A stretch of DNA of 64,000 nucleotides. Origin: Agrobacterium sp. a22-2. GTDB taxonomy: Bacteria > Pseudomonadota > Alphaproteobacteria > Rhizobiales > Rhizobiaceae. A program made the translations under genes and the position numbers. The stretch's first letter is position 1; each line of letters opens with the position of its first letter. Below the pieces are notes generated by a model. It had not been told where the DNA came from. It did not search any database and saw only the letters and a program-made list of their open reading frames with translations. The stretch lies in contig NZ_JAAXMM010000002.1 of NCBI RefSeq assembly GCF_012276985.1, positions 310,001 through 374,000 on the forward strand, written 5' to 3'. Shown here one piece after another: positions 33,804 to 42,836 of this stretch.

Positions 33804-34556
33804 CTAGAAGCCGTTGCCGCCGGTCAGTTCGGCGTGGACCGTGCCGACGATGATGCGCAGGTCCATCCAGATCGAGAAGTTGTCGATATAGTGCAGGTCG
33901 CAGGCAATGCGGGCGCGCGCCTTTCGCGGGCGCTCCGTCGGGCCGCGCAGGCCGCGCATCTGCGCCAGGCCGGTCATTCCGGGGCGCATGGCGTGGCGGC
34001 GATGGTAATCGGGCACAAGCTCCTCGTAAGGGCGACCGGCCGCCAGCATGCCGATGGCGTGGCAGCGCGGGCCCACGAGCGACATGTCCCCTTTCAGCAC
34101 GTTGAAGAGCTGCGGCAGTTCATCGATGTTGGTCCGGCGGATGATTGCGCCAATCCGGGTCACCCGGGGATCACCAGCCACGGTTTGCTGTACGCCGGAC
34201 TGATCGCAGAGGTCGGTGCGCATGGAGCGGAACTTATAAACACGGATCTTCGCGCAATTCTTGCCCCAACGGGTCTGGGTGAACAGTACCGGTCCTGGGC
34301 TGTCGAGGCGGATAATCAATGCAACTGCCAACAAAAATGGCAGCAGCAGAATCAATGCTGCGAGAGATACGACGATATCCAGAATTCTTTTGGCGAAAAA
34401 ATGAGCGCTTCCTGCTTTGTTTTTAGCAGAAAGTATATTCTTGCCATAAAACTCGGCAAGACAATCGCTATTGCCCTCAAAATCAAAAGGACGTGTAGCC
34501 GCGCGATTATGTGTTTGGGGGATACTCAAGTTCTTAATCCGACCCTGGTTTATCAC
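33804..34556 (-). CDS. Polyprenyl-phosphate sugar-1-phosphate transferase (ExoY/WcaJ-like)
   Basis: A 250-residue bacterial sugar transferase that loads the first sugar phosphate onto undecaprenyl phosphate. One membrane segment lies at about 58-82 (ILDIVVSLAALILLLPFLLA). The catalytic domain has KFRSMRTD, RRTNIDELPQLFNVLKGDMS, VGPR and RPGMTGLAQ in order. The start is a GTG at 34556 with GAGAAG upstream; no early ATG exists. It is the short ExoY-type form without extra N-terminal helices. No other assembly gene adjoins it, but the export locus at 8354-16126 lacks an initiating transferase. An exact CtrA box lies 62-76 bases upstream. Confidence 0.92.
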   Translation of the reverse strand: MINQGRIKNLSIPQTHNRAATRPFDFEGNSDCLAEFYGKNILSAKNKAGSAHFFAKRILDIVVSLAALILLLPFLLAVALIIRLDSPGPVLFTQTRWGKNCAKIRVYKFRSMRTDLCDQSGVQQTVAGDPRVTRIGAIIRRTNIDELPQLFNVLKGDMSLVGPRCHAIGMLAAGRPYEELVPDYHRRHAMRPGMTGLAQMRGLRGPTERPRKARARIACDLHYIDNFSIWMDLRIIVGTVHAELTGGNGF

Positions 34557-34617
34557 TGTTCGCTTCTCGTCAATGCGACTTGAATATATTAGACCCGTGG
34601 TAAAGTCATTCTTATTC

Positions 34618-34632
34618 TTAATAATTGGTTAA
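34618..34632. promoter_or_regulatory. Exact CtrA box (TTAA-N7-TTAA) upstream of the sugar transferase
   Basis: The bases read TTAA-TAATTGG-TTAA followed by CCC, a perfect consensus match with the favoured CC extension. At 62-76 bases before the GTG it is well placed to overlap a -35 element, the usual position for activation. Confidence 0.7.
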
Positions 34633-34783
34633 CCCACAAAGCAAGTGTGACGATGTGTGGCACACGTTGTTTCTGAATGATTCATTAACTGCAACAAAGC
34701 TGCAATTCTTTGATGTTTTGCGTGGCTGCGACCTCACTTTATGAAGCGAGGCCTAACGTTCCAGGTGCTGGAAGGATCCGGAG

Positions 34784-35815
34784 CTAGAGCATCGCCGCCG
34801 CAAGTTCGGTCTTGCCGTAACCGAACTGCACTTGCGCCGTGCCGGTGTGCGAGAGCGTCAGCCGGTCGCCGGCCGATAGGGCCGCCAAGGCCGTCAGAGA
34901 CTGGGTCACGGGGCCGCCCGTGCCCTGGCATGTGGCCAGGATCGTGCTGTCGTTGAGGGTCAATTCCAAGCCGTGGCCGGACGAAGTCAGAATGCTGAGA
35001 TGCACGCTGAGCAGATAGATGCCATCGGCTGGTACCACCAGGCTGCTGCCGTGGCCGGAGGGCAGAGCCGGGCCGAGCGAAAAGCCGCCCTGCTGGAGGT
35101 GAAGCGTGTCGAAGCCTGTCTGGCTGCCGTTTGCCGGTGTGAAGGAACTGTCCGCAAGAGCGGCGCGGACCAGGGGCCGGTGGGCGGTGCGGACATGGCC
35201 GTCCGCAGAGATGGCCAGGGCTGTTTTCCACAGGGACCCATCGGCGCTGACCTTGATTGCGAACTCGTCGGAGCCGGCCAGGCCGAATTCGGCGCATCCC
35301 TGCCAGTTCGACTGGAAGAGCAGGGAGGCGGTGTCGGATGGCCCGGCCTTGTTGATCTTCAACTGATGGCCGCTGCCGGCATGGTTCAGCAGGCTTGCCG
35401 GCGAGGAGACCGCCAGACGGTTGACGACATCGGCGGAAGCGCTGACGCCAAGCGTCGAGACCGTTGGATCCTGCGGCAGCGGCGGATCGGTCCATTGGCC
35501 ATCGACGAAGACGACCGGATGCTGGTTCGCCAGGTCGTAGGCCCGCCATCCATGGCGGGGCTGCAGGAAGATCCAGGCCCCGTCCTGGCGCAGCGCCACC
35601 TGTCCGGCCTTGCCGCTCCATGCGCCCGCAGTTGGCGTGGTGATGGCATAACAGGCGCCCTCGCTCGGGTCTTCCGGTGGTGTGGCGAGGTGTGCGGCCA
35701 GAACCAGCTGTACCGCCGCGTCGAGGCGCTGCAGGGCCTCGTTATGCGTCACATGCTTCTGCGCCTGGGACGGCAGGATATAGGGAAGGGCGAGATTGGC
35801 TGTGGTGTCCGACAT
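34784..35815 (-). CDS. DUF2793 phage-tail-associated-like protein
   Basis: A 343-residue protein with an N-terminal DUF2793 domain (residues 1-90: LPYILPSQAQKHVTHNEALQ, DGAWIFLQPRHGWRAYD). The beta-rich C-terminal region resembles a C1q/collagen-like or tail-fibre jelly-roll fold (FTPANGSQTGFDTLHLQQGG; YLLSVHLSILTSSGHGLELT). DUF2793 proteins are usually near phage tail or gene-transfer-agent genes in alphaproteobacteria. No other phage gene is present here, so it is a lone copy: a domesticated tail protein, a remnant, or an unlinked host-recognition part. It has no signal peptide. Confidence 0.82.
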   Translation of the reverse strand: MSDTTANLALPYILPSQAQKHVTHNEALQRLDAAVQLVLAAHLATPPEDPSEGACYAITTPTAGAWSGKAGQVALRQDGAWIFLQPRHGWRAYDLANQHPVVFVDGQWTDPPLPQDPTVSTLGVSASADVVNRLAVSSPASLLNHAGSGHQLKINKAGPSDTASLLFQSNWQGCAEFGLAGSDEFAIKVSADGSLWKTALAISADGHVRTAHRPLVRAALADSSFTPANGSQTGFDTLHLQQGGFSLGPALPSGHGSSLVVPADGIYLLSVHLSILTSSGHGLELTLNDSTILATCQGTGGPVTQSLTALAALSAGDRLTLSHTGTAQVQFGYGKTELAAAML

Positions 35816-35919
35816 GGTTTGCTCCGCGGGTTGGCGTCGGGAGCATTATGGAGCGAGGCGCGGGGATGGGGACGACCGGCGGGTTTGCGGCTTGAAAAGA
35901 TTGCCAATGGCCGAAAGCG

Positions 35920-35959
35920 CATCCGCCCCGCGATCGGTTTTTCCGATGCGGGGCGGATG
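35920..35959 (-). terminator. Nested hairpin downstream of cysQ
   Basis: A perfect 12 bp stem (CATCCGCCCCGC / GCGGGGCGGATG) encloses a smaller ATCGG/CCGAT stem with a T-rich loop. It lies 20 bases past the cysQ stop. There is no U run, so it may be a processing or stability hairpin rather than a true terminator. Confidence 0.55.
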
Positions 35960-35978
35960 ATGTCGTGATGTCTTGGGA

Positions 35979-36761
35979 TCAGCCGCGCTTTTCGCCCCAG
36001 GCGACAAAGAACGGATTGGCAAAATCCGAATCGGTGGCTTGGCTGATTTTGCCATAGGGCAGCGGCTGGCCGTCGAGGCCGAGTGTGATGCCGCCGGCAG
36101 CGCGCAACACGGCGTCGCCCGCTGCCGTATCCCATTCCATGGTGCGGCCGAAGCGTGGATAGACATCCGCATGGCCTTCCGCTAGCAGGCAGAATTTCAG
36201 AGAGGAGCCGACCGACTTGTAATCGGCAACGCCATTGTCGCGCAGGAAGGCTTCGGTTTCCGGGCTGTTGTGCGAGCGGCTGGCCACGGCGATTGGTGCG
36301 CCTTCGTGTCTGCGGATGGTGATCGGCTTGCGATCGGTGACGGTGAAATCAGCATCGATCGTGAGTTTTTCGGCGCCAGCCTTCGAGCCGATATAGGCGA
36401 CACCCTTGGCCGGCGCGTAGACGATGCCGGCAACCGGAACGCCGGCCTCGATCAGCGCGATGTTGACGGTGAAATCGTCGCGCTTGTTGATGAATTCCTT
36501 GGTGCCGTCCAGCGGGTCAACCAGAATGAAGCTCCGGCCCGCTGTCTGCGGGATGTGGCCGGCAGCGACCGCTTCCTCGGCCACAACGGGAATGTCCGGA
36601 AAGGCCTTGGCCAGATGCTCGAGGATGATCGCTTCGGCCCGCTCATCGGCTTCCGTCACCGGTGAAGCGTCGGCCTTCAGCGTGACATTCGGACCTGCGT
36701 TGTAAACATCGAGAATGGCTCGTCCGGCGGCCAACGCCGTCGTTTCAAAGATTGCCAGCAT
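35979..36761 (-). CDS. cysQ: 3'(2'),5'-bisphosphate nucleotidase CysQ
   Basis: A 260-residue inositol-monophosphatase-fold enzyme that hydrolyses PAP, the by-product of sulfate activation, to AMP. Metal ligands are visible as VVAEEA (E62-E63), VDPLDGTKEF (D82, D85) and the late WDTAAGDAVL motif (third Asp). It starts 7 bases after the stop of cysNC and completes the sulfate-activation operon cysD-cysNC-cysQ. No cysH lies in the window, so PAPS may feed sulfotransfer or reduction elsewhere. Confidence 0.93.
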   Translation of the reverse strand: MLAIFETTALAAGRAILDVYNAGPNVTLKADASPVTEADERAEAIILEHLAKAFPDIPVVAEEAVAAGHIPQTAGRSFILVDPLDGTKEFINKRDDFTVNIALIEAGVPVAGIVYAPAKGVAYIGSKAGAEKLTIDADFTVTDRKPITIRRHEGAPIAVASRSHNSPETEAFLRDNGVADYKSVGSSLKFCLLAEGHADVYPRFGRTMEWDTAAGDAVLRAAGGITLGLDGQPLPYGKISQATDSDFANPFFVAWGEKRG

Positions 36762-36767
36762 GGTCGT

Positions 36768-38669
36768 TCAGTCCTTTGCGTTGCTGATCAGGAAATCGGC
36801 GATCTGCATGGCCAGCGCCTCCGGCGTATGGCCGACCGTCTTCAGATGCAATTCCGGGTTTTCCGGGATCTCATAGGGCGAATCTATACCGGTGAAATTA
36901 CCGATCTCGCCGGCCAATGCCTTCTTGTAGAGGCCCTTCGGGTCGCGGCGCACGCATTCCTCGAACGGCGTGTCGATGAACACTTCGATGAATTCGCCGG
37001 GCTCCATCAGGTCGCGCGCCAGGCGGCGTTCGGACCTAAACGGCGAGATGAACGAGACCAGCACGATCAGGCCGGCATCGGCCATCAGCTTGGCGACTTC
37101 GGCGACGCGGCGGATATTTTCGACGCGGTCCTCGTCGGTGAAGCCGAGGTCACGGTTCAGCCCGTGGCGGACATTGTCGCCGTCAAGCATGTAGGTGTGC
37201 TTGCCTTCGGCATGCAGCAGCTTTTCGAGGTTGTTGGCAACCGACGACTTGCCGGAGCCGGACAAGCCGGTGAACCAGACCACGCCGGCGCGCTGGTGCT
37301 TCAGTTCGGCACGTGACTTGCGGTTGACGTCAAGCGCTTGCCAGTGGACGTTGTCGGCACGGCGCAGCGGATGATCGATCATGCCGGCGGCGACCGTGGC
37401 ATTGGTGAAACGGTCGATCAGCACGAAATTGCCGGTAATGCGGTTGTCAGCATAATTGTCGAAGGCAATCGGCGTCTGGGTCGAGATATTGCAGACGCCG
37501 ACCTCGTTCATGTGCAGCGACTTGGCGGCCATATGGGCGAAGGTGTTGACGTCGATGCTGTGCTTCAACGTCGTAACCGTCGCTGCAACGCTGTCGGTCT
37601 CGCTGCGCAGCACATAGCTGCGGCCCGGCATCAGCGCATTGGCATCGAACCAGATGATATGCGCCTGGAACTGGTCGGCGACATGCGGACGGTTGTCAGG
37701 CGCCACCAGCATGTTGCCGCGTGACACTTCGATCTGGTCTTCCAGAACGATGGTGACGGCCTGGCCTTCGACGGCGGTTGCAAGCGAGCCGTCCTGGGTG
37801 ACGATGTCCTTGATCTTCGACAACTGGCCGGATTTCGCCACCGTCACCGCATCGCCGATCGAAATCGAACCCGAGGCGACCTGGCCGGCAAAACCCCGGA
37901 AATCGAGATTGGGGCGGGACACCAGCTGCACCGGGAAGCGGAACGGCTTGTCGATATAGAGGTTCTCGATCGGCACGGTTTCGAGATGTTCCAGCAGTGC
38001 CGGGCCGATATACCAGGGCATCTTGGTCGAACGGCTGGAGACGTTGTCGCCGAAGCGGGCCGACAGCGGGATCGGCTGCACAGAGGCAAAGCCGAGATCC
38101 TTGGCGAATTCCATGTAGTCGGCGACGATCTGGTCAAAGACCTTCTGGTCATGGCCGACCAGGTCGATCTTGTTGACCGCCAGCACGATGTGGCGAATGC
38201 CGAGCAGCGAGGCGATGAAGGAATGACGGCGCGTCTGGCGCAGGATGCCCTGGCGGCTGTCGACCAGCACGATGGCCAGATCGGCGGTGGAGGCGCCGGT
38301 TGCCATGTTGCGGGTATATTCCTCATGGCCGGGTGTGTCGGCGACGATGAACTTGCGCTTGGCGGTGGCAAAGAACCGATAGGCGACATCGATGGTGATG
38401 CCCTGTTCGCGTTCGGCTTCCAGGCCGTCGACCAGCAGCGCGAAATCGATATCCTCGCCATTGGTGCCGTGCTTCAGGCTGTCGCGCTCGAGCGCTGCCA
38501 GCTGGTCCTCGAAGATCAGCTTGGTATCGTAGAGCAGGCGGCCGATCAGCGTCGACTTGCCGTCATCGACGGAGCCGCAGGTGAGGAAGCGCAGCAGCGA
38601 CTTGTTTTCCTGCTCGCGCAGGTATTCGACGACGCCCTTGGGGAATTCGGGGGGGGTGACGGCGTTCAT
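36768..38669 (-). CDS. cysNC: Fused sulfate adenylyltransferase subunit 1 / APS kinase (NodQ-like)
   Basis: A 633-residue bifunctional protein. The CysN GTPase part (1 to about 440) has the P-loop [10 protein letters not shown] (31-40), [12 protein letters not shown] and NKIDL motifs, then two beta-barrel domains. The CysC kinase part follows with Walker [10 protein letters not shown] near 467-475 and [15 protein letters not shown]. With CysD it makes APS and then PAPS. In rhizobia the same fusion, NodQ, supplies PAPS for Nod-factor sulfation. No nod gene is here, so a housekeeping or glycan-sulfation role is more likely. The ATG overlaps the cysD stop (ATGA). Confidence 0.95.
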   Translation of the reverse strand: MNAVTPPEFPKGVVEYLREQENKSLLRFLTCGSVDDGKSTLIGRLLYDTKLIFEDQLAALERDSLKHGTNGEDIDFALLVDGLEAEREQGITIDVAYRFFATAKRKFIVADTPGHEEYTRNMATGASTADLAIVLVDSRQGILRQTRRHSFIASLLGIRHIVLAVNKIDLVGHDQKVFDQIVADYMEFAKDLGFASVQPIPLSARFGDNVSSRSTKMPWYIGPALLEHLETVPIENLYIDKPFRFPVQLVSRPNLDFRGFAGQVASGSISIGDAVTVAKSGQLSKIKDIVTQDGSLATAVEGQAVTIVLEDQIEVSRGNMLVAPDNRPHVADQFQAHIIWFDANALMPGRSYVLRSETDSVAATVTTLKHSIDVNTFAHMAAKSLHMNEVGVCNISTQTPIAFDNYADNRITGNFVLIDRFTNATVAAGMIDHPLRRADNVHWQALDVNRKSRAELKHQRAGVVWFTGLSGSGKSSVANNLEKLLHAEGKHTYMLDGDNVRHGLNRDLGFTDEDRVENIRRVAEVAKLMADAGLIVLVSFISPFRSERRLARDLMEPGEFIEVFIDTPFEECVRRDPKGLYKKALAGEIGNFTGIDSPYEIPENPELHLKTVGHTPEALAMQIADFLISNAKD

Positions 38670-39568
38670 CAGAAATAACCCTCGCGCTTCTTCTTCTCCA
38701 TCGAGCCTGATTCATCCTTGTCGATCATGCGGCCCTGGCGCTCGGATGTGCGGGCGGTCAGCATTTCGCGCACGATGTCTTCCAGCGTATCGGCGTCTGA
38801 TTCGATGGCGCCGGTCAGCGGGTAGCAGCCGAGCGTGCGGAAACGCACCAGGCGTTCCTCGACCTTGTCGGCCTCGGTGAGCGGCATGCGCTCGTCATCG
38901 ACCATGATCAGCATGCCGTCGCGCTCGACTACGGGCCGCTTGGCGGCAAAATAGAGCGGCACGATCGGGATATTTTCCTTCAGAATGTACTGCCAGATGT
39001 CGAGTTCGGTCCAGTTGGAAAGCGGGAAGACGCGGATCGATTCGCCGGGCCCGACGCGGGTATTGTAGGTCTTCCACATTTCCGGGCGCTGGTTCTTCGG
39101 ATCCCAGGAATGCTGGGCATTGCGGAAGGAGAAGATGCGCTCCTTGGCGCGGCTCTTTTCCTCGTCGCGCCGCGCGCCGCCGAAGGCTGCATCGAAACCG
39201 TACTGGTCGAGCGCCTGGCGAAGCCCAAGCGTCTTCATCACATGGGTGTGCACACTCGACCCATGAGTGAAGGGGCCGACATTCTGCTCGATACCATCCG
39301 GATTGACATGCACCAGCAGGTCGAAGCCGAGCGTCTTGGCCATCATGTCGCGAAACGCGATCATCTCGCGGAATTTCCAGGTGGTGTCGACATGCAGGAA
39401 GGGAAACGGCGGCTTGGCCGGATAAAAGGCCTTCATCGCCAGGTGCAGCATGACGGAGGAATCTTTGCCGACGGAATAAAGCATCACCGGCTTGGCAAAC
39501 GTGGCCGCGACTTCGCGGAAGATATGAATAGCTTCCGCTTCGAGACGCTGAAGATGGGTAAGTGGCAT
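38669..39568 (-). CDS. cysD: Sulfate adenylyltransferase subunit 2
   Basis: A 299-residue PP-loop ATP pyrophosphatase that adenylates sulfate with CysN. The PP-loop SVGKDSS lies at 32-38, and the [20 protein letters not shown] and [11 protein letters not shown] segments are typical of CysD. It is the first gene of the operon, with a 296-base upstream gap containing its promoter. The N-terminus lacks the extra ten or so residues seen in some homologues but the catalytic core is complete. Confidence 0.95.
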   Translation of the reverse strand: MPLTHLQRLEAEAIHIFREVAATFAKPVMLYSVGKDSSVMLHLAMKAFYPAKPPFPFLHVDTTWKFREMIAFRDMMAKTLGFDLLVHVNPDGIEQNVGPFTHGSSVHTHVMKTLGLRQALDQYGFDAAFGGARRDEEKSRAKERIFSFRNAQHSWDPKNQRPEMWKTYNTRVGPGESIRVFPLSNWTELDIWQYILKENIPIVPLYFAAKRPVVERDGMLIMVDDERMPLTEADKVEERLVRFRTLGCYPLTGAIESDADTLEDIVREMLTARTSERQGRMIDKDESGSMEKKKREGYF

Positions 39569-39864
39569 TCGGCAATCTCTGTTCTAAGGGTTGGCCTGCA
39601 ACATTGGCAGGCTTGCCGATATGACGAGTCCGCTTTGCCGCAGTATTCCTGTTTACCGCTGCGATAGCCTGTAAATCTCTATCGATGCAAGGCCTATGCA
39701 AGGGAGAAGGCATTGTTCCCAACATCGCGGTCAAAAAATGTCTTTGAACAGGCTGCGAGATTTGCCAAGCGGAAACACCTGTGTAAGTTCACGACGGGCT
39801 TCCAGCCTATTGCTGTTCGCTGCCTGTCTGCGACCAGACCCATTCGACGCCCGAGGAGCCCGCA

Positions 39865-40794
39865 ATGCCGACACCCGCTGAAAAAAACAGACTGATCCTC
39901 CGCTTGAAGGAGTTCGTGCGGCTACTCGATTCGCCAAGCATTGACGCCATTCTTGGTGAACACAGTGCGGACGGCGATTCCGATGTTGCGTCCCAGGCCT
40001 TTTACGGCAAGCTGCTTTTTGTGGCGCAACGGTGGGAGGAGGCTTACCGGGTGCTTGAGGCGGCATGGCTTCGCAATCCGGATGAACGGGTCCTGCGGGA
40101 TCTGGAAGTGGCTTACTGGATGCTGCAGACGAGGGATGACCTGCGGGGAATGCAGTCCGGCGTGGCCTTATCCTATCTGCTGGCGCAGCCACAGTTGCAT
40201 AGTGTCCTGGATGTCGGCTCCGGCGGCGGCGAGCATGCACTGCAATTCGCCCTGGCGGGAAAACAGGTGCATTGTGTCGATTTCGGCGTGTCGGTCTATG
40301 CCCGGCAATCCAAGGTTCTCGATCAGTTGGCCGACATGTCAAGTGTTCGGCGCAGCATTGGCGATTTCATGGAACTGCAGGATGTCGCCAAGTATGATCT
40401 GGTATGGTGCAGCCATGTCCTGGAGCACCAACCTAATGCCAACCTCTTCCTGAAGCGCTGTTTCGATCTTGTCGCCGATGAAGGCTGGCTCGCCATCACG
40501 GTTCCGCCGCTCAAGCACCCGATTGTCGGGGGCCATGTGTCCCTGTGGAATGCGGGCTTGGTTCTCTACCAGATGGTGTTGGCGGGCAACGACTGCTCCG
40601 ATGCTGTCGTTATGAACTATGGCTATAATATCAGCGTTCTGGTGCGCCGCCGCCCGATCATCGTGCCGGCGCTCGAATTCGATTCCGGCGACATAGGCCG
40701 GATTTCACGATTTCTTCCAGCCGGATGTTCGGAAGGTTTCGATGGTCGGATGGTGGCCTTTTCAGGCGGCAAACCCCAAGCCGATTCCTTGTGA
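39865..40794 (+). CDS. SAM-dependent methyltransferase
   Basis: A 309-residue protein with a helical TPR-like N-terminal region (about 1-105: WEEAYRVLEAAWLRNPDERV) and a class I methyltransferase domain. Motif I is near 115 (VLDVGSGGGEHAL), followed by VHCVDFGVSV and the post-I WCSHVLEHQPNANLFL segment. The ATG has a GAGGAG site. It stands next to two glycosyltransferase-like genes on the same strand, suggesting glycan or lipid methylation. It is separated from the next gene by a 352-base gap, so it may be a separate transcript. Confidence 0.83.
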   Translation: MPTPAEKNRLILRLKEFVRLLDSPSIDAILGEHSADGDSDVASQAFYGKLLFVAQRWEEAYRVLEAAWLRNPDERVLRDLEVAYWMLQTRDDLRGMQSGVALSYLLAQPQLHSVLDVGSGGGEHALQFALAGKQVHCVDFGVSVYARQSKVLDQLADMSSVRRSIGDFMELQDVAKYDLVWCSHVLEHQPNANLFLKRCFDLVADEGWLAITVPPLKHPIVGGHVSLWNAGLVLYQMVLAGNDCSDAVVMNYGYNISVLVRRRPIIVPALEFDSGDIGRISRFLPAGCSEGFDGRMVAFSGGKPQADSL

Positions 40795-41146
40795 CTCTTC
40801 AACAGGTAGCTATTTTTGTTAGGATGCCGATTGGCACGGGGTCTGACGTTGGGGCGATTGCTGGTTGTAGCCGGCGTGCTGCAGGAGCGCATTCTTTGTT
40901 GTCTTTGTGAATGTGAGCGTTTATGCACGCATTTCGTGCTGCCCATCTATACGGAAGGAGCGAGGGGTCAATGATCGATTTTAATGCGCCCGACAGCAAG
41001 GATTCCAGTGGCTGCAGCAGAGCTTTCGACTGAATGAGGGGGTATATTCGCAACCCGATCAGCGACAGCATTCCTGTCAAAGAGGCATATTTCGACGGAA
41101 GGCTTCATATTTTTGGAGCTGCTTTGTTGTTGTGGAAGGACTCCAA
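40795..41146. other. Gap between methyltransferase and glycosyltransferase genes
   Basis: A 352-base stretch with lower GC than its surroundings. Short frames exist (for example 40799-41080 on the minus strand), but none has a ribosome site or recognisable content. A promoter for the glycosyltransferase gene is expected here. No repeat, hairpin or RNA gene was seen. Confidence 0.4.
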
Positions 41147-42784
41147 ATGATGAGCGAATCAGAAGGCTACCAAGTCTTTTCGGTGCTGGATGCCAATGAG
41201 ATCAACACCTTCAAAAAGGTGGCCATACTGGTTTTCCGTGCTGCTGATTTGGAGCGAAATGCACGTCAGGCCTCTGATTTCTTGCGCGAAAAGCAGGCCA
41301 TGACCGGCCTCAGATTAATTGTCATCGTGTTAGGGCACGTGACGGCAGCATTGGACGGCATGGTTGAATTGCCTGCCGCCACACTGGCCGACTATGATGT
41401 GCCGACAGAACTGCTTGTCTATCAAGGCGACGGGAAGAAACCGGATGAAGGGCTGCCGACCGGGCTGCTTTTCAGCATTATCGAATGCGATTTGAGAAGC
41501 GTCTCCCAATTCAATTTCGAAGGTGACGTCTGGCCCTACCAGCGCGCCAAGAAGGAGGGCAAGACAATCCTCTTTCTATTCCCCGGCTCCATTTTTCCTG
41601 TCTCCATGGGGTCGCATCGTCGTGCAATCGGCATGCTTGCCGCATTGGTTGATCACGGTCTCGACGTCACGGTGATGTTTACGGGGCCGACCTATGCCAA
41701 GCGCCTCGTTGCAGCACAGGCTCTGAGCCTTTTCGCCGTTGACAGCACGAATTTTTCCAATGGCCAGGACAAGTGGCGCAGGATCGTCCTTGAGATCAAG
41801 AAGTCCATTGCCCGCTTGATGGTCAAGCTGTCCAGCCAGAAGACACCCGTGGCCGAATCGTTCGTTGATCGGGCCTTCATTCGAAATTCGGGCGCTTTGC
41901 GTCGATGTATCGAAAGGCTTGGACTGGAACGTTTCGACGGAATCTATGTGAATTATGCTTGGATGCTGCCGGCTGTTCTGGCGGCGAAGCCAAAAGGCAA
42001 GTTGCTGGTTTGCGATACTCATGACGTGCAGTTCTTCAGAGCGCTGTCGCTGGTTGAGCATGGTGGTGGCTCCGCGCAATCCCTGTCCCTGGACAGTTCC
42101 AAGAAGGAGGAACTCCGATTGCTCGGCGCGTCCGATTTCGTCCTTGCTATCTCGGAAAGAGATGCAGCTCTTCTGAAGTCCGAATTGCCGCCGGAAAAGG
42201 TTCTGGTCGGTCCCAGCAGCTACCGCTATTGCTACATGGGTGTCCGGAGGCGACCGGAACTGCGACCGTTTACGTTTGGCTTTCTTGGCCACAACATGCC
42301 CGCCAACGTCATTGCACTGGAGCATGTGCTGAAGGAATGGTGGCCGACGGTCAGCAGGCTCAGCCCGGCCAGCAAATTTATCGTGGCGGGAAGCGTTTGC
42401 AGTGCTCCTAGCATCCGGAAGCTCGCCTTCTTGAACGATACTGTGGAACTCGCCGGCTTCGTAAAGACGCTGGCCGGATATTTTGGCAAGATCGACGTGC
42501 TCCTTTCGCCGGTGTTCGTCGCGGGCGGCATGAATTTCAAGAATGCCGAGGCAATTGTTGCCGGTGTGAGCCTGATTACCAACCGCCAAGGAGCGGAAAC
42601 GCTTGGTGATGTCGGCGATCTGCATGTGGCGGATAACGAGCAGGAGCTTGTCGAATGCCTCAGGAGCATCGAACTCAACGCTGACGAGGAATACGATAGA
42701 CGAAACGCATCTCAGAAGAAGCTGATGCAGACGTTCGCGCCTGATCACGCAGTACAGGCGATCATCCGGGGGCTCGGCTCCTAG
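41147..42784 (+). CDS. GT4-like glycosyltransferase
   Basis: A 545-residue protein. After about 140 residues of unrecognised N-terminal domain comes a GT-B fold: an acceptor half starting TILFLFPGSIFPVSMGSHRR, and a donor half with FTFGFLGHNMPANVIALEHV, ELAGFVKTLAGYFGKIDVLL and the GGMNFKNAEAIVAGVSLITN segment (a variant of the nucleotide-sugar E-x7-E region). It should transfer a sugar to a surface glycan in the cytoplasm. The ATG at 41147 has a GGAAGGAC site; GTG 41132 is less likely. It is 52 bases from the next gene and probably co-transcribed with it. Confidence 0.8.
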   Translation: MMSESEGYQVFSVLDANEINTFKKVAILVFRAADLERNARQASDFLREKQAMTGLRLIVIVLGHVTAALDGMVELPAATLADYDVPTELLVYQGDGKKPDEGLPTGLLFSIIECDLRSVSQFNFEGDVWPYQRAKKEGKTILFLFPGSIFPVSMGSHRRAIGMLAALVDHGLDVTVMFTGPTYAKRLVAAQALSLFAVDSTNFSNGQDKWRRIVLEIKKSIARLMVKLSSQKTPVAESFVDRAFIRNSGALRRCIERLGLERFDGIYVNYAWMLPAVLAAKPKGKLLVCDTHDVQFFRALSLVEHGGGSAQSLSLDSSKKEELRLLGASDFVLAISERDAALLKSELPPEKVLVGPSSYRYCYMGVRRRPELRPFTFGFLGHNMPANVIALEHVLKEWWPTVSRLSPASKFIVAGSVCSAPSIRKLAFLNDTVELAGFVKTLAGYFGKIDVLLSPVFVAGGMNFKNAEAIVAGVSLITNRQGAETLGDVGDLHVADNEQELVECLRSIELNADEEYDRRNASQKKLMQTFAPDHAVQAIIRGLGS

Positions 42785-42836
42785 CTGGGCGCGGCAGACC
42801 TCACGGGCCTCTGAATCAGCGAGACAGGATTGACCT

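Noticed and set aside
40799-41080. 93-residue minus-strand frame in the methyltransferase-glycosyltransferase gap
   Set aside because: No ribosome site, no domain and composition unlike neighbouring genes; a real small gene cannot be excluded but is not supported.
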